DNA from: Polytrichum commune
Taxonomy: Eukaryota; Streptophyta; Polytrichopsida; Polytrichales; Polytrichaceae
Direction of reading: 5' to 3'
NCBI GenBank assembly: GCA_950295325.1
Contig: OX485807.1
Span: 376,501 to 440,500 of the forward strand
Length of the DNA: 64,000 nucleotides
Below, in pieces: positions 22,156 through 33,370 of the stretch. The notes under the pieces are model-generated. The model was not told where the DNA came from and made no database searches. It was given only the letters and a program-made list of their open reading frames with translations. Each line of letters opens with the position of its first letter. Within the stretch, counting starts at the first letter, position 1. Both the position numbers and the translations under genes were made by a program.

Positions 22156-25100
22156 TTACTTAGTGGGTTGCTTCCCCTTGCCCCCTTTCAGCCCTAGTGG
22201 GGTGGGGTCCATCCTCTCTTGAAGAGTGTTTACATTAACGCTCCCTTCATGAATTTGTTTTAGGTTTCCTAATGGTTCACAATTTGCTTGACCCTCTAAA
22301 GGTATTTGTTTCAGTGTCCCTAATGGTCCGCAGGTAGTTTGACTCCCTAGGGTGGCATTATTCCCCTTTAGTGGGTTGATTGCGTCATAAACTTGGTGTT
22401 GAGGTATGTCATTCCTTGGTGGGGAGGGTTGTGCCCAATATCCTTCCAACATGACTCGATGTATTTCCAAATCTTCCGCGTCCAAGGTTGCTTGGTCCGG
22501 GTAAGGGGTAGATTTAATGGGTAAAATGGTTCCTCCATTATGGTGAGAGAATGAGGTGTCTTGGGGTTGGGTTGGATCATTCCTTTCAGGTATATGGGTT
22601 CTCTTTGCTCGAATCTCTGCCTCAAGAACATGGCATGCCAAAATTTGTAGGGCATAGGCTTGAGTGGATTCCGGCTCTTGATAAGGCTTGAGTTTGTTCA
22701 TGTTGACTCGCCCCAAGTCCTCTCCCTGCAGGGTGGTGACGTCAACTGATCCGTTGTCATAAACATGCTTAATAAGATAAGGTCCTGCCCATCTTATTTT
22801 AAACTTGCCTGGCCCAGGTATTTTATGGCGTAAGTGCCACAAGATTCTTTGGCCAGGGTAAAATCGTATTTTGGGAACGGTCGGTAGTTCAGGCTCTTCA
22901 CTCCTTGGGGAGTGCTTGAACTCCTCCGTGGCTGGTAAAATTCCTCCCTCCAAAGGATTATGCCGTTGGGCTTTCTTTTGGGAAGTTTTGCTTGCTCCAT
23001 GGTGACACTGCTTGCAATGTGTCCGTTTCCGAGGTTGGTCATGCCTTTCTTTGCGCAATAATTGCATGTGCCTCATGTTTTCTTCTGCTTCATGTCGAGT
23101 TAAATCAATGCTTCTGAGTTGTTCCATCCTCCTTTCAAGAATGGGATGTATATCCTGGCTCCTTTGTTGGTGAACGTCAGGATGTAGGTAGGCCATAGGT
23201 AGCAAAGCTTCTGTCCCAAACACTAAAGAGAATGGGGTGTGCTTTGTTGTCACCTTATAGGCTGTCCTATATGCCCAAAGTGCTGCATGCAATTTGGTGT
23301 CCCAATCTGTTCGATTGGCATTAACCATTTTGGTCAAGGCGATCTTGATTACTTTGTTGGTGCTCTCAGCTTGCCCGTTAGCTTGCGGGTAATATGTTGT
23401 TGACTTTCGATGTAAAATCATAAATTCGTGAGTGAGCACTTTGATGGTGTCATTAATAAAATGACCTCCCTGATCGCTCACAAACTCCAATGGGCATCCA
23501 AATTTTGTGATTATTTCCTCAAAGAGGAATTTGGCTGTCGACTTAGCCGTATTATCCTTTAGAGCTCTCGCTTCCACCCACTTGGTGGTGTAGTCAGTCG
23601 CAGTAATAATGTACCGATTCTTGGTACTTTTAGCTGGCGGGTTAACCGGTCCAATGAAATCCAATCCCCATTTTTGAAATACCTCAGTAGGCATTGTGGG
23701 ATGTAAGGGTTGGAGATTGGTTGAAATCTTGGGGCCAACTCTTTGACAAATATCGCATTGGGTGCAATATAAATGGACATCTCTTTTCATGGTGGGCCAC
23801 CAATACAAGGCGGTCAATACCTTGTGCAGGGTAATGTTGGCTGAGAAATGCCCTCCGGCAATTCCCTCATGAGCCTCAGCAATAATGGCAGTAGTTATTG
23901 GCCCGTTCACACATATTCTCCGTAAGCCATTAGGGCCTTCTTTGATCAAGGTCCCATTGTGGGTCAACCAATACGGCCTACTACGTATTGCTATTTGTTG
24001 TCGTTGGGTGATCGATGCCTCCGTGGTCAATCGACCATGCTTCAAATAATCAATGAAAGGAGTTCTCCAATCAGGTTCCTCCTTGTCTTTGCTTGTGACC
24101 GTTTGGCAGTCGATCACATGTTTTGAGGTTTCTCGAGGCTGACACTGCACACAATTTTTACAGAGATGATCGATGTCTGGCGGTATTGTGGGCCACCAGT
24201 AAGGGCCTGAAGTGACCCGCGAGATCATTTCATCCATCGAGAGGTGTGGGGATCTCTGTTGATGAATGGTTGTTAGCCATTTGATTCCCTCATCTTGGGA
24301 TATACACAATTTGATGTCTCCATTTAACCTTCGGCTCAATATATCTTCTTCCAGGAAATAATCATGTATTTCCTCTTTCAATATCCCCAACTCTTCTTGG
24401 AATACTAGTTCACTCAATTCCATTGGGTGTTTTAGGTGTTGTATGATTGGTTCTCGCCAATCCTGTGCTTCACCTCTTCTGAATGGGATGGTTCCATACT
24501 TCGCAGCTCGGAAGCTTAACGTTGTCCCGAGCTGACATATCCGGCATTCGTCAACTAAACGTTGCACGTCTAGAGAGATAGTTGGCCACCAGTACGGGCC
24601 TTCGTGCACTTGAGCGGTTGTTTCTTTCACAGTCAAGTGTGGTATTTGATATTCGTGTACCCTCTTTACCCAATCGACGGCGTCTCCTTTTGTGATACAC
24701 ATTTTTACTTCACCATCGGGTAATTGATACTTCAAACCATCCTTGGTTATGAAATACATTTCAGCGTTGGGGTCAAGTAATCCCACATTTTTATGGGTGT
24801 CAATAAAGTTCCAATCTTCAAAGCTTTCCAGTCGTTGTATGACTGAGTGCCTCCAATCCGGCTCGGATATTGGTTCTGGGAGCGCCGCGCTTTGACTTTC
24901 CTCGGGGTGTTTTGTCTTGCTCTCTGTTCCTCTACAACTATCACAGTGCTTTAGGTAGTTGCATACGTCATGTCCCCACGTTGGCCACCAATACGCCCCG
25001 GTGGCTATGGCCTTCCAAGTTTCTATGGCTGCCAAATGGGGCATGCTTTGTCCATGAATCTTAGCTAAGTACGCGGGTACTTGAGTCTCTGGTATACACA

Positions 25101-26360
25101 TTTGGTTACTCTTCCCTCCTTTGCGTATCCGTTGCAAAGTACCGTTGGTGAACACAAAATGCTTATGGCTTTGCTCCACCGCTCTCCTCACCTCTGGTGG
25201 TAAGGCTTGGTCAAAGATTTTTCCGCATGTCAGGTATTCCAAATATGGACGTCTCCAATCTAGGCTCTTCTCACCTAGAAGTGTTTGTGTTTCTTTTTCT
25301 GTTGCAAGCCCGACTTGGTTGCTGCAAACCGGGCATTTCCCGTTGCATAAGTTCTTGATGTCGGACCCGCACGTGGGCCACCAATATGGCCCAAACATGG
25401 ACAGGTGCCATGTGGTTTCCATGCTAAGATGCTCTCCTGTGTCCGTGACATGTAGTTCTTGTAGGTATTTGTCTACCTCATGTCCGGCAATACATATCTT
25501 GATTTCACCATTTGATAGTATTCTTTTCAATTTGCCTTCTTCGATGAAGTATTCCCGGCTCTGGCGGGCAATCTTCTTGTGTTGTCCTTTCGAGATGTGG
25601 GGCCCCTTAAGGTACCCATAGGTGAGGTATTCTATGAATAACCTCCTCCAATCCTTGTTGTCTTGTGGTTGTGCGGCAATGGATCCGCAAATTATGTTAT
25701 GGTATGGGCCTGTAAATCGCTCTCGACAGGATCGACAATCATACTCAATGTAGAATTGTATATCACTTAGCCCCATCGTGGGCCACCATCGGTTCCCTTG
25801 TAAACAGCGTAACCAGGTGTATTGATCGTTTAGGTGCGCTTTTCGATAGACATGCATTTTTCCTATATAATGCTTGATTTGGTAATCCGCAATGCATATC
25901 TTCGCCATTCCGTTCTTCTCTAATTTTCGGAGTTTTCCTTTCTCCAATGTGAAAATCTCACTCTCTCGTATGAGCTCTCGTTGCCGTCTTTGAGTCTCTG
26001 TGTCCATCTTGAACTTCCCCCGTGCCATGTATTCAACCAGGGGTGTTCTCCAATCATTGAAGGTTTCTTTGTACGGTATCATGTCCGTCTCATTACTAGG
26101 TTGTGAAGAGCTTTCCCCCGCTGGTAACTCTTCTCCCTGCCCTTCGCATTCAGTGCATAGCGTGATGAGTAGTGAAACATCTTCTGCTATGGTTGGCCAC
26201 CAGTACGGTCCTTGTAGTACCAGTTGTTTGGTGGCGTTTACCGAGAAATGCCGATTTCCCTGTATATGTAGGGTCTTGATGTAACTCCTCACATACCTTC
26301 CAGGTATACATTTCTTTATGATGCCGTTGTGAAACATGCGATGTAGTTCTCCTTGAGTAT
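22156..26360 (-). CDS. Element 2 pol, second part (rest of zinc array, integrase core, tail)
   Basis: The open frame begins upstream at 26472, but the meaningful sequence starts near 26355, where it takes over module 5 from the first frame. It contains the second half of module 5, then modules 6-11. Module 11 (HEGIAGGHF...CTQCDIC) is the closest to a standard integrase HHCC domain. The integrase core follows, with Asp in GLDFIG (about 23662), Asp in VSDQGGHF (about 23474) and Glu in GQAESTNK (about 23374). A GPY/F-like C-terminal domain (RWAGPYLIKHVYDNGS, near 22790) precedes a ~200-residue low-complexity tail. The catalytic triad looks complete. No chromodomain is seen. Confidence 0.9.
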
Positions 26361-28180
26361 GAAGAATCGACTGCGGTAAGCCAGCAATCTCCTTTCCTCT
26401 AGGGGTAGGGAACTCACCCACGGGGTCCCGTACGTTTGACAGGTTAGATATTGGACATATGGTATTGTCCAATCCGGTTCCGCTTTCCCTGTCATATCCT
26501 CTTGTGCCTCCAAAGGTTTGACAGGAAGGGGGTCATCGTCGTCCTCGGAGTCGTGTGGGGTAATGTCCCCAGTTACGTCACCTTTGTCTGCCAACTTACA
26601 TACTGGGCATTCATCACAATACTCCAGTACATCTCTTCGCCGTGTGGGCCACCAATAAGGTGTGCATAGTATATAGTGCCACGTAGAAGATAGATTGTAA
26701 TGTACTCCGTCCTGTACATGGGCTTTACCCATAATTTCTTCGATGATATCCCCGGCTACGCATTCGTGTACTTTGCCGGAGATACTGACCCGCATGAGCT
26801 TCTCCTCGTCCAAAACGAAAGGTTCACTCAGCTGTCTAACTTTAGTTTGTTCTTCAGGGGTAGCGAGTACGGACAACAATTTTCCGTGTGTAAGGTACTC
26901 AATAAAAGGTGCTCGCCAATCCTCAAACGGCTGCACATGTACCATGAATAAGCTTGCTAAGTTGTGAAATTGTTCCCGACATGTCGGGCAACCGTATTTG
27001 ATAAAATGTTGTACGTCGTAGATCCCCATGGTAGGCCACCACCGATTTCCTTTCGAGACCCGAAACCAAGTTTGATCAGCGGTTAAATGTTTTTGTTGGT
27101 AAGTATGCATTTCCTCTATCCATTGCTTGATTTGAGGTCCCGCAATGCATTCTTTGGTTTTCCCATTCTTCTCTAATCTCCTGAGTTTTCCTTTGTCCAT
27201 CCTAAAAAACTCGCTTCTTCGTATGATCTCTTTGTGTTCCCTTCGCGTAAGTGTCCCTACCTTGATTTCTCCCTGGGTCAGATACTCGATTATTGGTGTT
27301 CTCCAATCATTGAGGGTCTCTTCATAGGGTACGACGCCTTCTGAGGTAGTAGGTTTGTGGAATCCTTCCTTTGGGGCCAACTCGTCCCCTTTTCCACGAC
27401 AACCTGTACACAAGGTTATGAACAACGAGAGGTCCTCTGCTATGGTGGGCCACCAATATGGCTCTCGTAAGATGAGTTGCAGGGTGGCGTTGAATGAGTA
27501 ATGCCGATTTTCACGTATATGGAAAGCCTTTATGTAGCTTCTCACGTACTTTCCAGGCATACATCTTTTGACGACGTTGTTCTGGAAGATGCGGTGTAAT
27601 TCCCCTTCCTTTAGTATAAAGAATTGACTGCGATGAGCTATTAATTGCTTCTCTATCTCAGGTAGGTCGTCTTCCCATTTGGTTCCATGGGTCAAATACT
27701 GAACATAGGGGGTCGTCCAATCGGGATCGGTACCACTTGTCAAGATCTCTCCGGCTTCCCAAGGCTCAATTGGTAGCACGTTATCGGGGTCTTCAGTATC
27801 GGCCGGTGAGAATGTGTCGTGCATCTCTCCTTTATTTACCATGTTACATACCGGGCAATTTTGGCAATATGCCAAAACATCCTTCCTACGAGTAGGCCAC
27901 CAGTAAGGTGTGCGCAAAATATTCTGCCATGTGGTCGTGAAATTAACATGTGTTCCTTCGTGTTCGTGGGCTTCACCTATCATTTCTTCAATGATATCGC
28001 CAGCGATGCACTTCTGTACCTTACCAGTGATGCTTACCCGCTTGAGTGTTTCGTCATCTAAAACGAATGGTTTGCTTAGTTGTTTGATCTTATCCTGCTC
28101 TTGTGGGGTGGCTAGAACTGATAGTAATCTTCCATGGGTAAGGTATTCAATAAAAGGTGCTCGCCAGTCTTCAAAGGGTT
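23740..28180 (-). repeat. Eleven tandem integrase zinc-binding (HHCC) modules
   Basis: Each module is ~340 bp (about 112 residues). It starts with DWR/DWT plus PxxxYL, has a segment ending in [CM][IM][AP]G, then H-x(4-6)-H, the core YWWPT or RWWPT with a DV/DI after it, and C-x2-C. Approximate coding spans (high to low): 1 28178-27845; 2 27728-27400; 3 27312-26980; 4 26930-26595; 5 26480-26145 (frameshifted); 6 26062-25720; 7 25660-25320; 8 25268-24930; 9 24864-24530; 10 24470-24135; 11 24078-23740. Acidic or Ser/Pro-rich linkers of 20-40 residues separate them. Standard gypsy integrases have one such domain. Confidence 0.9.
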
Positions 28181-31100
28181 GTACATGAACCATGAAGAGG
28201 CTAGCATCTGGAAACTGATCTTGTACCCCCGAGGGGTCTTCTCCACTTTCTATCCTGGATAGGTGGTCAGCCATCACATGGCTTCTACCGGGCTTGTAGA
28301 CCACTTCAAAGTCATATTCCTGAAGCAAAAGCATCCATCTTGCAATACGCCCGGATACTACTGGTCTATTGACCAAGTATATCAACGCTTGATGGTCCAC
28401 GTAGAAGACAAAATGATTGGCTAGTAGGTAATGCCGAAATTTGCCCACCGAATAAATCATTGCTAGAGCTTCGCGCTCCGTTGTGCTGTAGTTCTTCTCA
28501 GCACTGTTCAAAAGTCGGCTTGCATAATGAATCGGAGAATCTCTATCTCCATGTATGTTTTGGGCCAAAACGGCTCCAATAGCTATGTTGGACGCATCAC
28601 AGTGCACGTGAAAGTCCATTGTCCAATTGGGAGTTATGAGTATGGGTGTGGTCGTGAGCCTTTTCTTCACTTCGTCAAAGGCCTCCTGACACGACTTGGT
28701 CCAAATGTACTTTTCTCCTTTCTTGAGCAATAAGTACAAGGGCCGAGTGATATCCGCATACATCCATATGAACTTGCGGTGGTAAGTGGCTTGTCCCAAG
28801 AAACTCCGAATTCCCCGTACTGTGGTTGGTGGGGGTAATTCCTTGATGACTCCCACCTTCTTAGGGTCCACCAACAATCCTTCCCTGCACACTACATGCC
28901 CAAGTAACCTCCCGGAGTTTACACAGAAAAAACATTTCTCCGGGTTCAAGCTCACTCCATTTTCTCGACATTTAATGAGACACTTTTCCAAGTGTTCAAT
29001 ATGGTCTTCCTTGGTGCCATATACGGTAAAGTCATCTAGAAAAACCTTCATAAATTTGTCAAGGTAGTCGGCGAAAATCTTCATCATACCCCTTTGGAAG
29101 GTGGCTGGTGCACACATCAATCCAAAGGGCATCACTCGGTATGCGAATGCTCCATACTCGGTGATGAAAGAGGTTTTCAGCTGGTCTTCCAGCGCGATCA
29201 TGATTTGGTTGTAGCCGCTGTACCCGTCCATCAACGTGTACATCTCGTGTCCTGCAACTGCTTCCAAGATTGATTCCGTAAAAGGTAGAGGAAAATGATC
29301 TACCTTGGTGACTGCGTTGAGTTTGCGGTAGTCAACGCACACTCGTAGTTTCCCATTCTTCTTGGGCACAATCACAATTGGTGATAACCATTCCGTTTTG
29401 TCAATGGGGTATATGAATCCTGCCTCCAAGTATTTGTCAATTTCTTCCTTGACCTTGGCGGCATAATTGGGATTCATCCTATAGCGCATTTGCCTTACCG
29501 GCTTGGCCTCAGGCTGCAACTCGATCTTGTGTTCGCATATGTGCGGAGGTATCCCTTTCATATCTTTGTATGTAAATGCGAATACGTCCTTGAATCTTAA
29601 TAAGAGTTCTTTTACTTGTGCTTCGTAGTCACCCAGATCCTTGGCTATCTTGACCAACTTAGGATCCTCCGGAGTACCTAAGTTCAAGTTTTTGACCAAG
29701 TCTTCATCTTCAACAGTCCATCCGGCTATTTTTTTCCCCTTGACAGCTTCTGAGGCAGGGGTACGGTCCACTGTTATGTCTCCTTCTTTTGCTTTGTAAA
29801 ATTGGGAGGGGTATACAGGTTTCTCCTCCATAGCCTCTTGCTCCTTTTTGGTCGCTTTCCTCGACCGAGGTTTCTCGGATTTACCTCCCTGTGGTGTAGG
29901 CGTTCCGACAGCAGCAACCTCCATTGTATTGCAACTTGGTCCTTTTAACTTTCTCAAGCTTTTCAAATCGAAATCTCCCATGGGGAGTAGTTCGGGGAAG
30001 GCCTCATAGACTATGGCTTCTTCCTCATCCGATAGTCCCATCTCCCAGTCGTAATCTTCCCAATGCAAAGGTCTCTTTGCAGGTGATAGTGCGGGAGTTC
30101 TTCGGGTACTTACTTCCACCTTGTTCCCTCCTTGGGTCAAGGTCAGTTTGTTGAGGGGCCAGTCATGTTGGGCTTGAGCCTCCTTCAACCACGGTCTTCC
30201 CAATAGCAGGGAATAACTATCTTCGGTACTCACCATGTCTATAACTGTGAGTGTCGTCCGGATCACAATTCCGCCAACATCAAGGCGTACATCCCGGATA
30301 ATTCCTTTGGGCATGACCTTTCTTTGGTCTGCCATTTTTATGGTGAATGGTGCGGGCTCTATCTTCTTGAGTCCCAATTTCCTTCTTAACGTGTCCGTGA
30401 TGATGTTCACTCCTGAACCACCATCGATCAAGGCGTTTGGTACTTGCCTATTCTTCACAATTACGGATATCATGGGCATTTCTTCATCAAATGCCTTTGC
30501 CGTAACTTGATAGGTTTGAGTCGGTTCTTTCGACTTCTCCTCATGTGTTAACGCCGCCATTATCCGCTTCTTGCAATAAGGGGCTATCTCAAGTAACTGT
30601 CCGATTGATATGTTTGCTTTCGTGTGATTCATCACACTCTCCAAGATCTTATCTACCCTTGCCTGGGTAGCTGTTGGGACGCCTCCTTCCTTGGGGCTCC
30701 GTTCCGTGGGCTTCTCTGCCTCTTCCTTTTCTAGGTACCAAGGTGCGAACTCTTCTGGCGTGGATAGAGCTTCGCCCTCTTCCTCCTGTATCTCATGGAT
30801 AGTCTTACTCACCTCCCGGTGGACTTCCCTATCCGCTTTCCATTCTTCACTGTTGGCTCCTATCGGCCTTTCTTCAATCACTTTGTTGCGCTCGTTATCC
30901 TCGAACGCGTCATCCCTTTCATCTTCAGAGTTCTCCTCTCTCTTTCGGTGGTCTTCTTGCTCCTCCGAGCTGCCACTGCTCGATTCATCATCGTCGTCAC
31001 TGTCATCACTTTCACTATCCTCCTTGCCTTTCTCGGCTGCAGCCCGCTGGGCTCTTGTCATTACACAAACCGCAGGGGACACCACATTGGCTCTTACTGC

Positions 31101-33287
31101 CGGTTTCGTGTTTCTAAACCCACTCAACTCCTGTTGGTGTTTAATAAAGTGCGGACAATCCGGATTCCGGTGCCCCTTCTGATGACAATAAAAACACTCG
31201 TCGGGGTTGCCATCTCGCTGTGGTCCGCCAGTGAACCCAGTTCTCGGCGCTGCCTTGGTGTTGTTACTATCCATCAGGCTTCTGGTATACTCATACCTGT
31301 CATGGTTGATAGGTCCTCTGGGGCCTCCTCGGTAGGGGTATCCATCTTCCCTCCGGAAATCTTGGGTCTTGTAAGGGGAATATCCTTCCCTTCTGAAATC
31401 ATTCCTGTAGTTGTCATTGGGCCTGTAATAGGGCCGTTCATCTCTGCGATATTCATTTCCCCGGTAGGGGCCTCCCGCCTCCCGCCGGTAATCGCCTTCC
31501 CTATAAGGGGATCTCTCTTCTCTTCTAAACTCAATCCTTGGTTCAAACCGAACCCTTCGATCATTCATGTCTCGCCTAGGAGTTATCGCTCCTGGCCTTC
31601 GATTGGTTTGGGGTTGCACTTGATTTACCCCATATCTCCTCTCTCGGGGTCTCCGAGATTCGTGCCTTTCATAGACACATTCACTTGTGTTATGCGTTAG
31701 GCTGTTGCAGTTGGTGCACTGCTTCATCTGACACTCCTGCACGTAGTGTCCTTCATTTCGGCATCTCCGGCAGATGATGCCTGTTCGAAATTTCCTGCTC
31801 CCTAGAGCTAGTCCTTCAATCTCTTCCCTAAGGGTCTTTATGTCGTCTTTGGTAGAGTCGTTTCTCTTACCCTTTGACTTTCTCTTCTTTTTCTTGCGCT
31901 CTTCTTCCGAGTCATCACTCGAGTCGTCGCTGTCACTTTCATCGAGGAATCTTCCCTTCCTCATTTGACCTAGCTCCAATTTCCGAGCTGAGGCCTTCGC
32001 TTCTTCTAAGTCATCAGTTGGCATGAGATCAATATGCTTGGCGTACTCCTTTTTGAGGCCGTTAAGAAACCATGCCTTCTTGAAATGATCACTGGGCTGT
32101 GGATTGATCTTTGATGATTCTACCATCACCCGTTCGTAAAATTCTTCAACAGTTTCATCTTTCTTTTGCTTGAGGGATCCTAGACTCTCAATCACTTCTC
32201 CCTCAGACTTCTTGGATCTAAATCTCATCAGAAAGGCAGCTCCCAAGGAGGGCCAATCCGGAAAATGGTGTGGGCCAAATTGAGAATACCATTCTAGTGC
32301 CCGCTTCTTCAAGGTAACTGGAAATAATTGTAGCTTGATTGCGTCGGTGTCTTCCTGGTTGGCAAGACAAACATTGTTAAACTCCTGCATATACGTATCA
32401 GGATCAGTCTTACCCTTATAGGTCGGTAAGGGAACCTTCGTTCTCCGTGGTTGAGCGGCCATGTTGGCTGGGTTAGGTGGGTTGTTCCCAAAACTTGGTA
32501 CGCTGTTGTTGTTGGCTGGTGGTGGGCTGACTCCGGGGTTAATTCCAAGGTTTTGGAATTGCCTAAGTCTTTCTTCAAACTTCCTCCTTAGTTCGTCAAA
32601 CTCCTCTTGACTGATAGGTTTCTTTACTTCTTGGTCGGTGTTGTTCTGTGTGCTTCCTCCGGAGAAACCGGAATCCTCGTAGCTAAATTGTGTCTCAAAA
32701 TTTCTTTTTAAATCTTCCCAAGTCCTGTGGTTGAGAAGGTCTTCCTTGTTCGGGTTTCCTTGATGAGCTTTACCCTTATCCTGCACCCCACTCCCCGGGG
32801 TATTCGTCCCGGTGGTTTCACCTGTACCTTTTGTTCTTAGCACATAGGTCCCAAGAGGGGTACCTATTATCAAGTCATCTTCGTCTTCGCTTTCTTCTTG
32901 AGTTGGGTTGTTCTCCGTTGTGTCTTTTTCTTTGTATGTTTTATCGTTACCTCCTCCTTCACTTCGACTCCTTTGGTGGATAGGTTTGGTGGTGTGGGAA
33001 CCTACTGCCGGTGGCTCAGAAGCATTTCTATTTTCTTCTTCTCCTGTAGTTCTCTGACGCGTACGCCTCGCGTACCTCTCTTCTCTCTCTCTCTTCTGCT
33101 GTTCGTTCCGTCTCACGGAATCCTCTCTAGCGTGCATGCGCTCCACATGCCTCCGCTCGGCTTCTTGTTCCCTTGGGGTTGGTGATGTGCTTCTCGTGCT
33201 AGATGTGTCCTCATGGTCAACCATGTACGCTACTGAGAGTGTTTCGGGATCATATCTTGGCCGGCTCTCCCAGCTCTGTCGCCTCAA
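26316..33287 (-). CDS. Element 2 gag-pol, first part (2323 residues, ends at a frameshift)
   Basis: In order: a charged N-terminus; a gag domain near residues 290-450 (ALEWYSQF near 326); zinc knuckles CRRCRNEGHYVQEC near 503, CTNCNSLTHNTSEC near 520 and CFYCHQKGHRNPDC near 696, separated by an Arg/Tyr-rich repetitive linker (about 560-680); a protease with LIDGGSGVNI near 951; RT with LRVCVDYRKLN near 1307 and VFLDDF near 1417; RNase H with VHCDASN near 1563, DHQALIYL near 1630 and ADHLSR near 1673. It then enters the zinc-domain array: modules 1-4 are complete and module 5 breaks off when the frame is lost near 26355. The last ~14 residues before the stop are out-of-frame sequence. Overlapping ORFs on the other strand are shadows. 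Confidence 0.92.
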   Translation of the reverse strand: MRRQSWESRPRYDPETLSVAYMVDHEDTSSTRSTSPTPREQEAERRHVERMHAREDSVRRNEQQKREREERYARRTRQRTTGEEENRNASEPPAVGSHTTKPIHQRSRSEGGGNDKTYKEKDTTENNPTQEESEDEDDLIIGTPLGTYVLRTKGTGETTGTNTPGSGVQDKGKAHQGNPNKEDLLNHRTWEDLKRNFETQFSYEDSGFSGGSTQNNTDQEVKKPISQEEFDELRRKFEERLRQFQNLGINPGVSPPPANNNSVPSFGNNPPNPANMAAQPRRTKVPLPTYKGKTDPDTYMQEFNNVCLANQEDTDAIKLQLFPVTLKKRALEWYSQFGPHHFPDWPSLGAAFLMRFRSKKSEGEVIESLGSLKQKKDETVEEFYERVMVESSKINPQPSDHFKKAWFLNGLKKEYAKHIDLMPTDDLEEAKASARKLELGQMRKGRFLDESDSDDSSDDSEEERKKKKRKSKGKRNDSTKDDIKTLREEIEGLALGSRKFRTGIICRRCRNEGHYVQECQMKQCTNCNSLTHNTSECVYERHESRRPRERRYGVNQVQPQTNRRPGAITPRRDMNDRRVRFEPRIEFRREERSPYREGDYRREAGGPYRGNEYRRDERPYYRPNDNYRNDFRREGYSPYKTQDFRREDGYPYRGGPRGPINHDRYEYTRSLMDSNNTKAAPRTGFTGGPQRDGNPDECFYCHQKGHRNPDCPHFIKHQQELSGFRNTKPAVRANVVSPAVCVMTRAQRAAAEKGKEDSESDDSDDDDESSSGSSEEQEDHRKREENSEDERDDAFEDNERNKVIEERPIGANSEEWKADREVHREVSKTIHEIQEEEGEALSTPEEFAPWYLEKEEAEKPTERSPKEGGVPTATQARVDKILESVMNHTKANISIGQLLEIAPYCKKRIMAALTHEEKSKEPTQTYQVTAKAFDEEMPMISVIVKNRQVPNALIDGGSGVNIITDTLRRKLGLKKIEPAPFTIKMADQRKVMPKGIIRDVRLDVGGIVIRTTLTVIDMVSTEDSYSLLLGRPWLKEAQAQHDWPLNKLTLTQGGNKVEVSTRRTPALSPAKRPLHWEDYDWEMGLSDEEEAIVYEAFPELLPMGDFDLKSLRKLKGPSCNTMEVAAVGTPTPQGGKSEKPRSRKATKKEQEAMEEKPVYPSQFYKAKEGDITVDRTPASEAVKGKKIAGWTVEDEDLVKNLNLGTPEDPKLVKIAKDLGDYEAQVKELLLRFKDVFAFTYKDMKGIPPHICEHKIELQPEAKPVRQMRYRMNPNYAAKVKEEIDKYLEAGFIYPIDKTEWLSPIVIVPKKNGKLRVCVDYRKLNAVTKVDHFPLPFTESILEAVAGHEMYTLMDGYSGYNQIMIALEDQLKTSFITEYGAFAYRVMPFGLMCAPATFQRGMMKIFADYLDKFMKVFLDDFTVYGTKEDHIEHLEKCLIKCRENGVSLNPEKCFFCVNSGRLLGHVVCREGLLVDPKKVGVIKELPPPTTVRGIRSFLGQATYHRKFIWMYADITRPLYLLLKKGEKYIWTKSCQEAFDEVKKRLTTTPILITPNWTMDFHVHCDASNIAIGAVLAQNIHGDRDSPIHYASRLLNSAEKNYSTTEREALAMIYSVGKFRHYLLANHFVFYVDHQALIYLVNRPVVSGRIARWMLLLQEYDFEVVYKPGRSHVMADHLSRIESGEDPSGVQDQFPDASLFMVHVQPFEDWRAPFIEYLTHGRLLSVLATPQEQDKIKQLSKPFVLDDETLKRVSITGKVQKCIAGDIIEEMIGEAHEHEGTHVNFTTTWQNILRTPYWWPTRRKDVLAYCQNCPVCNMVNKGEMHDTFSPADTEDPDNVLPIEPWEAGEILTSGTDPDWTTPYVQYLTHGTKWEDDLPEIEKQLIAHRSQFFILKEGELHRIFQNNVVKRCMPGKYVRSYIKAFHIRENRHYSFNATLQLILREPYWWPTIAEDLSLFITLCTGCRGKGDELAPKEGFHKPTTSEGVVPYEETLNDWRTPIIEYLTQGEIKVGTLTRREHKEIIRRSEFFRMDKGKLRRLEKNGKTKECIAGPQIKQWIEEMHTYQQKHLTADQTWFRVSKGNRWWPTMGIYDVQHFIKYGCPTCREQFHNLASLFMVHVQPFEDWRAPFIEYLTHGKLLSVLATPEEQTKVRQLSEPFVLDEEKLMRVSISGKVHECVAGDIIEEIMGKAHVQDGVHYNLSSTWHYILCTPYWWPTRRRDVLEYCDECPVCKLADKGDVTGDITPHDSEDDDDPLPVKPLEAQEDMTGKAEPDWTIPYVQYLTCQTYGTPWVSSLPLEERRLLAYRSRFFILKENYIACFTTAS

Positions 33288-33370
33288 TGCACCCGTACTC
33301 CACCTGTTTGCCTATGGATGATTCACTTGGAGCAAAGTTCTCCTTGCCTTGTTTCTTTTTGGTTATGCTT

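Noticed and set aside
30691-31700. Long plus-strand ORFs opposite element 2 gag-pol
   Set aside because: Antisense shadows of a repetitive charged region of the real minus-strand polyprotein.
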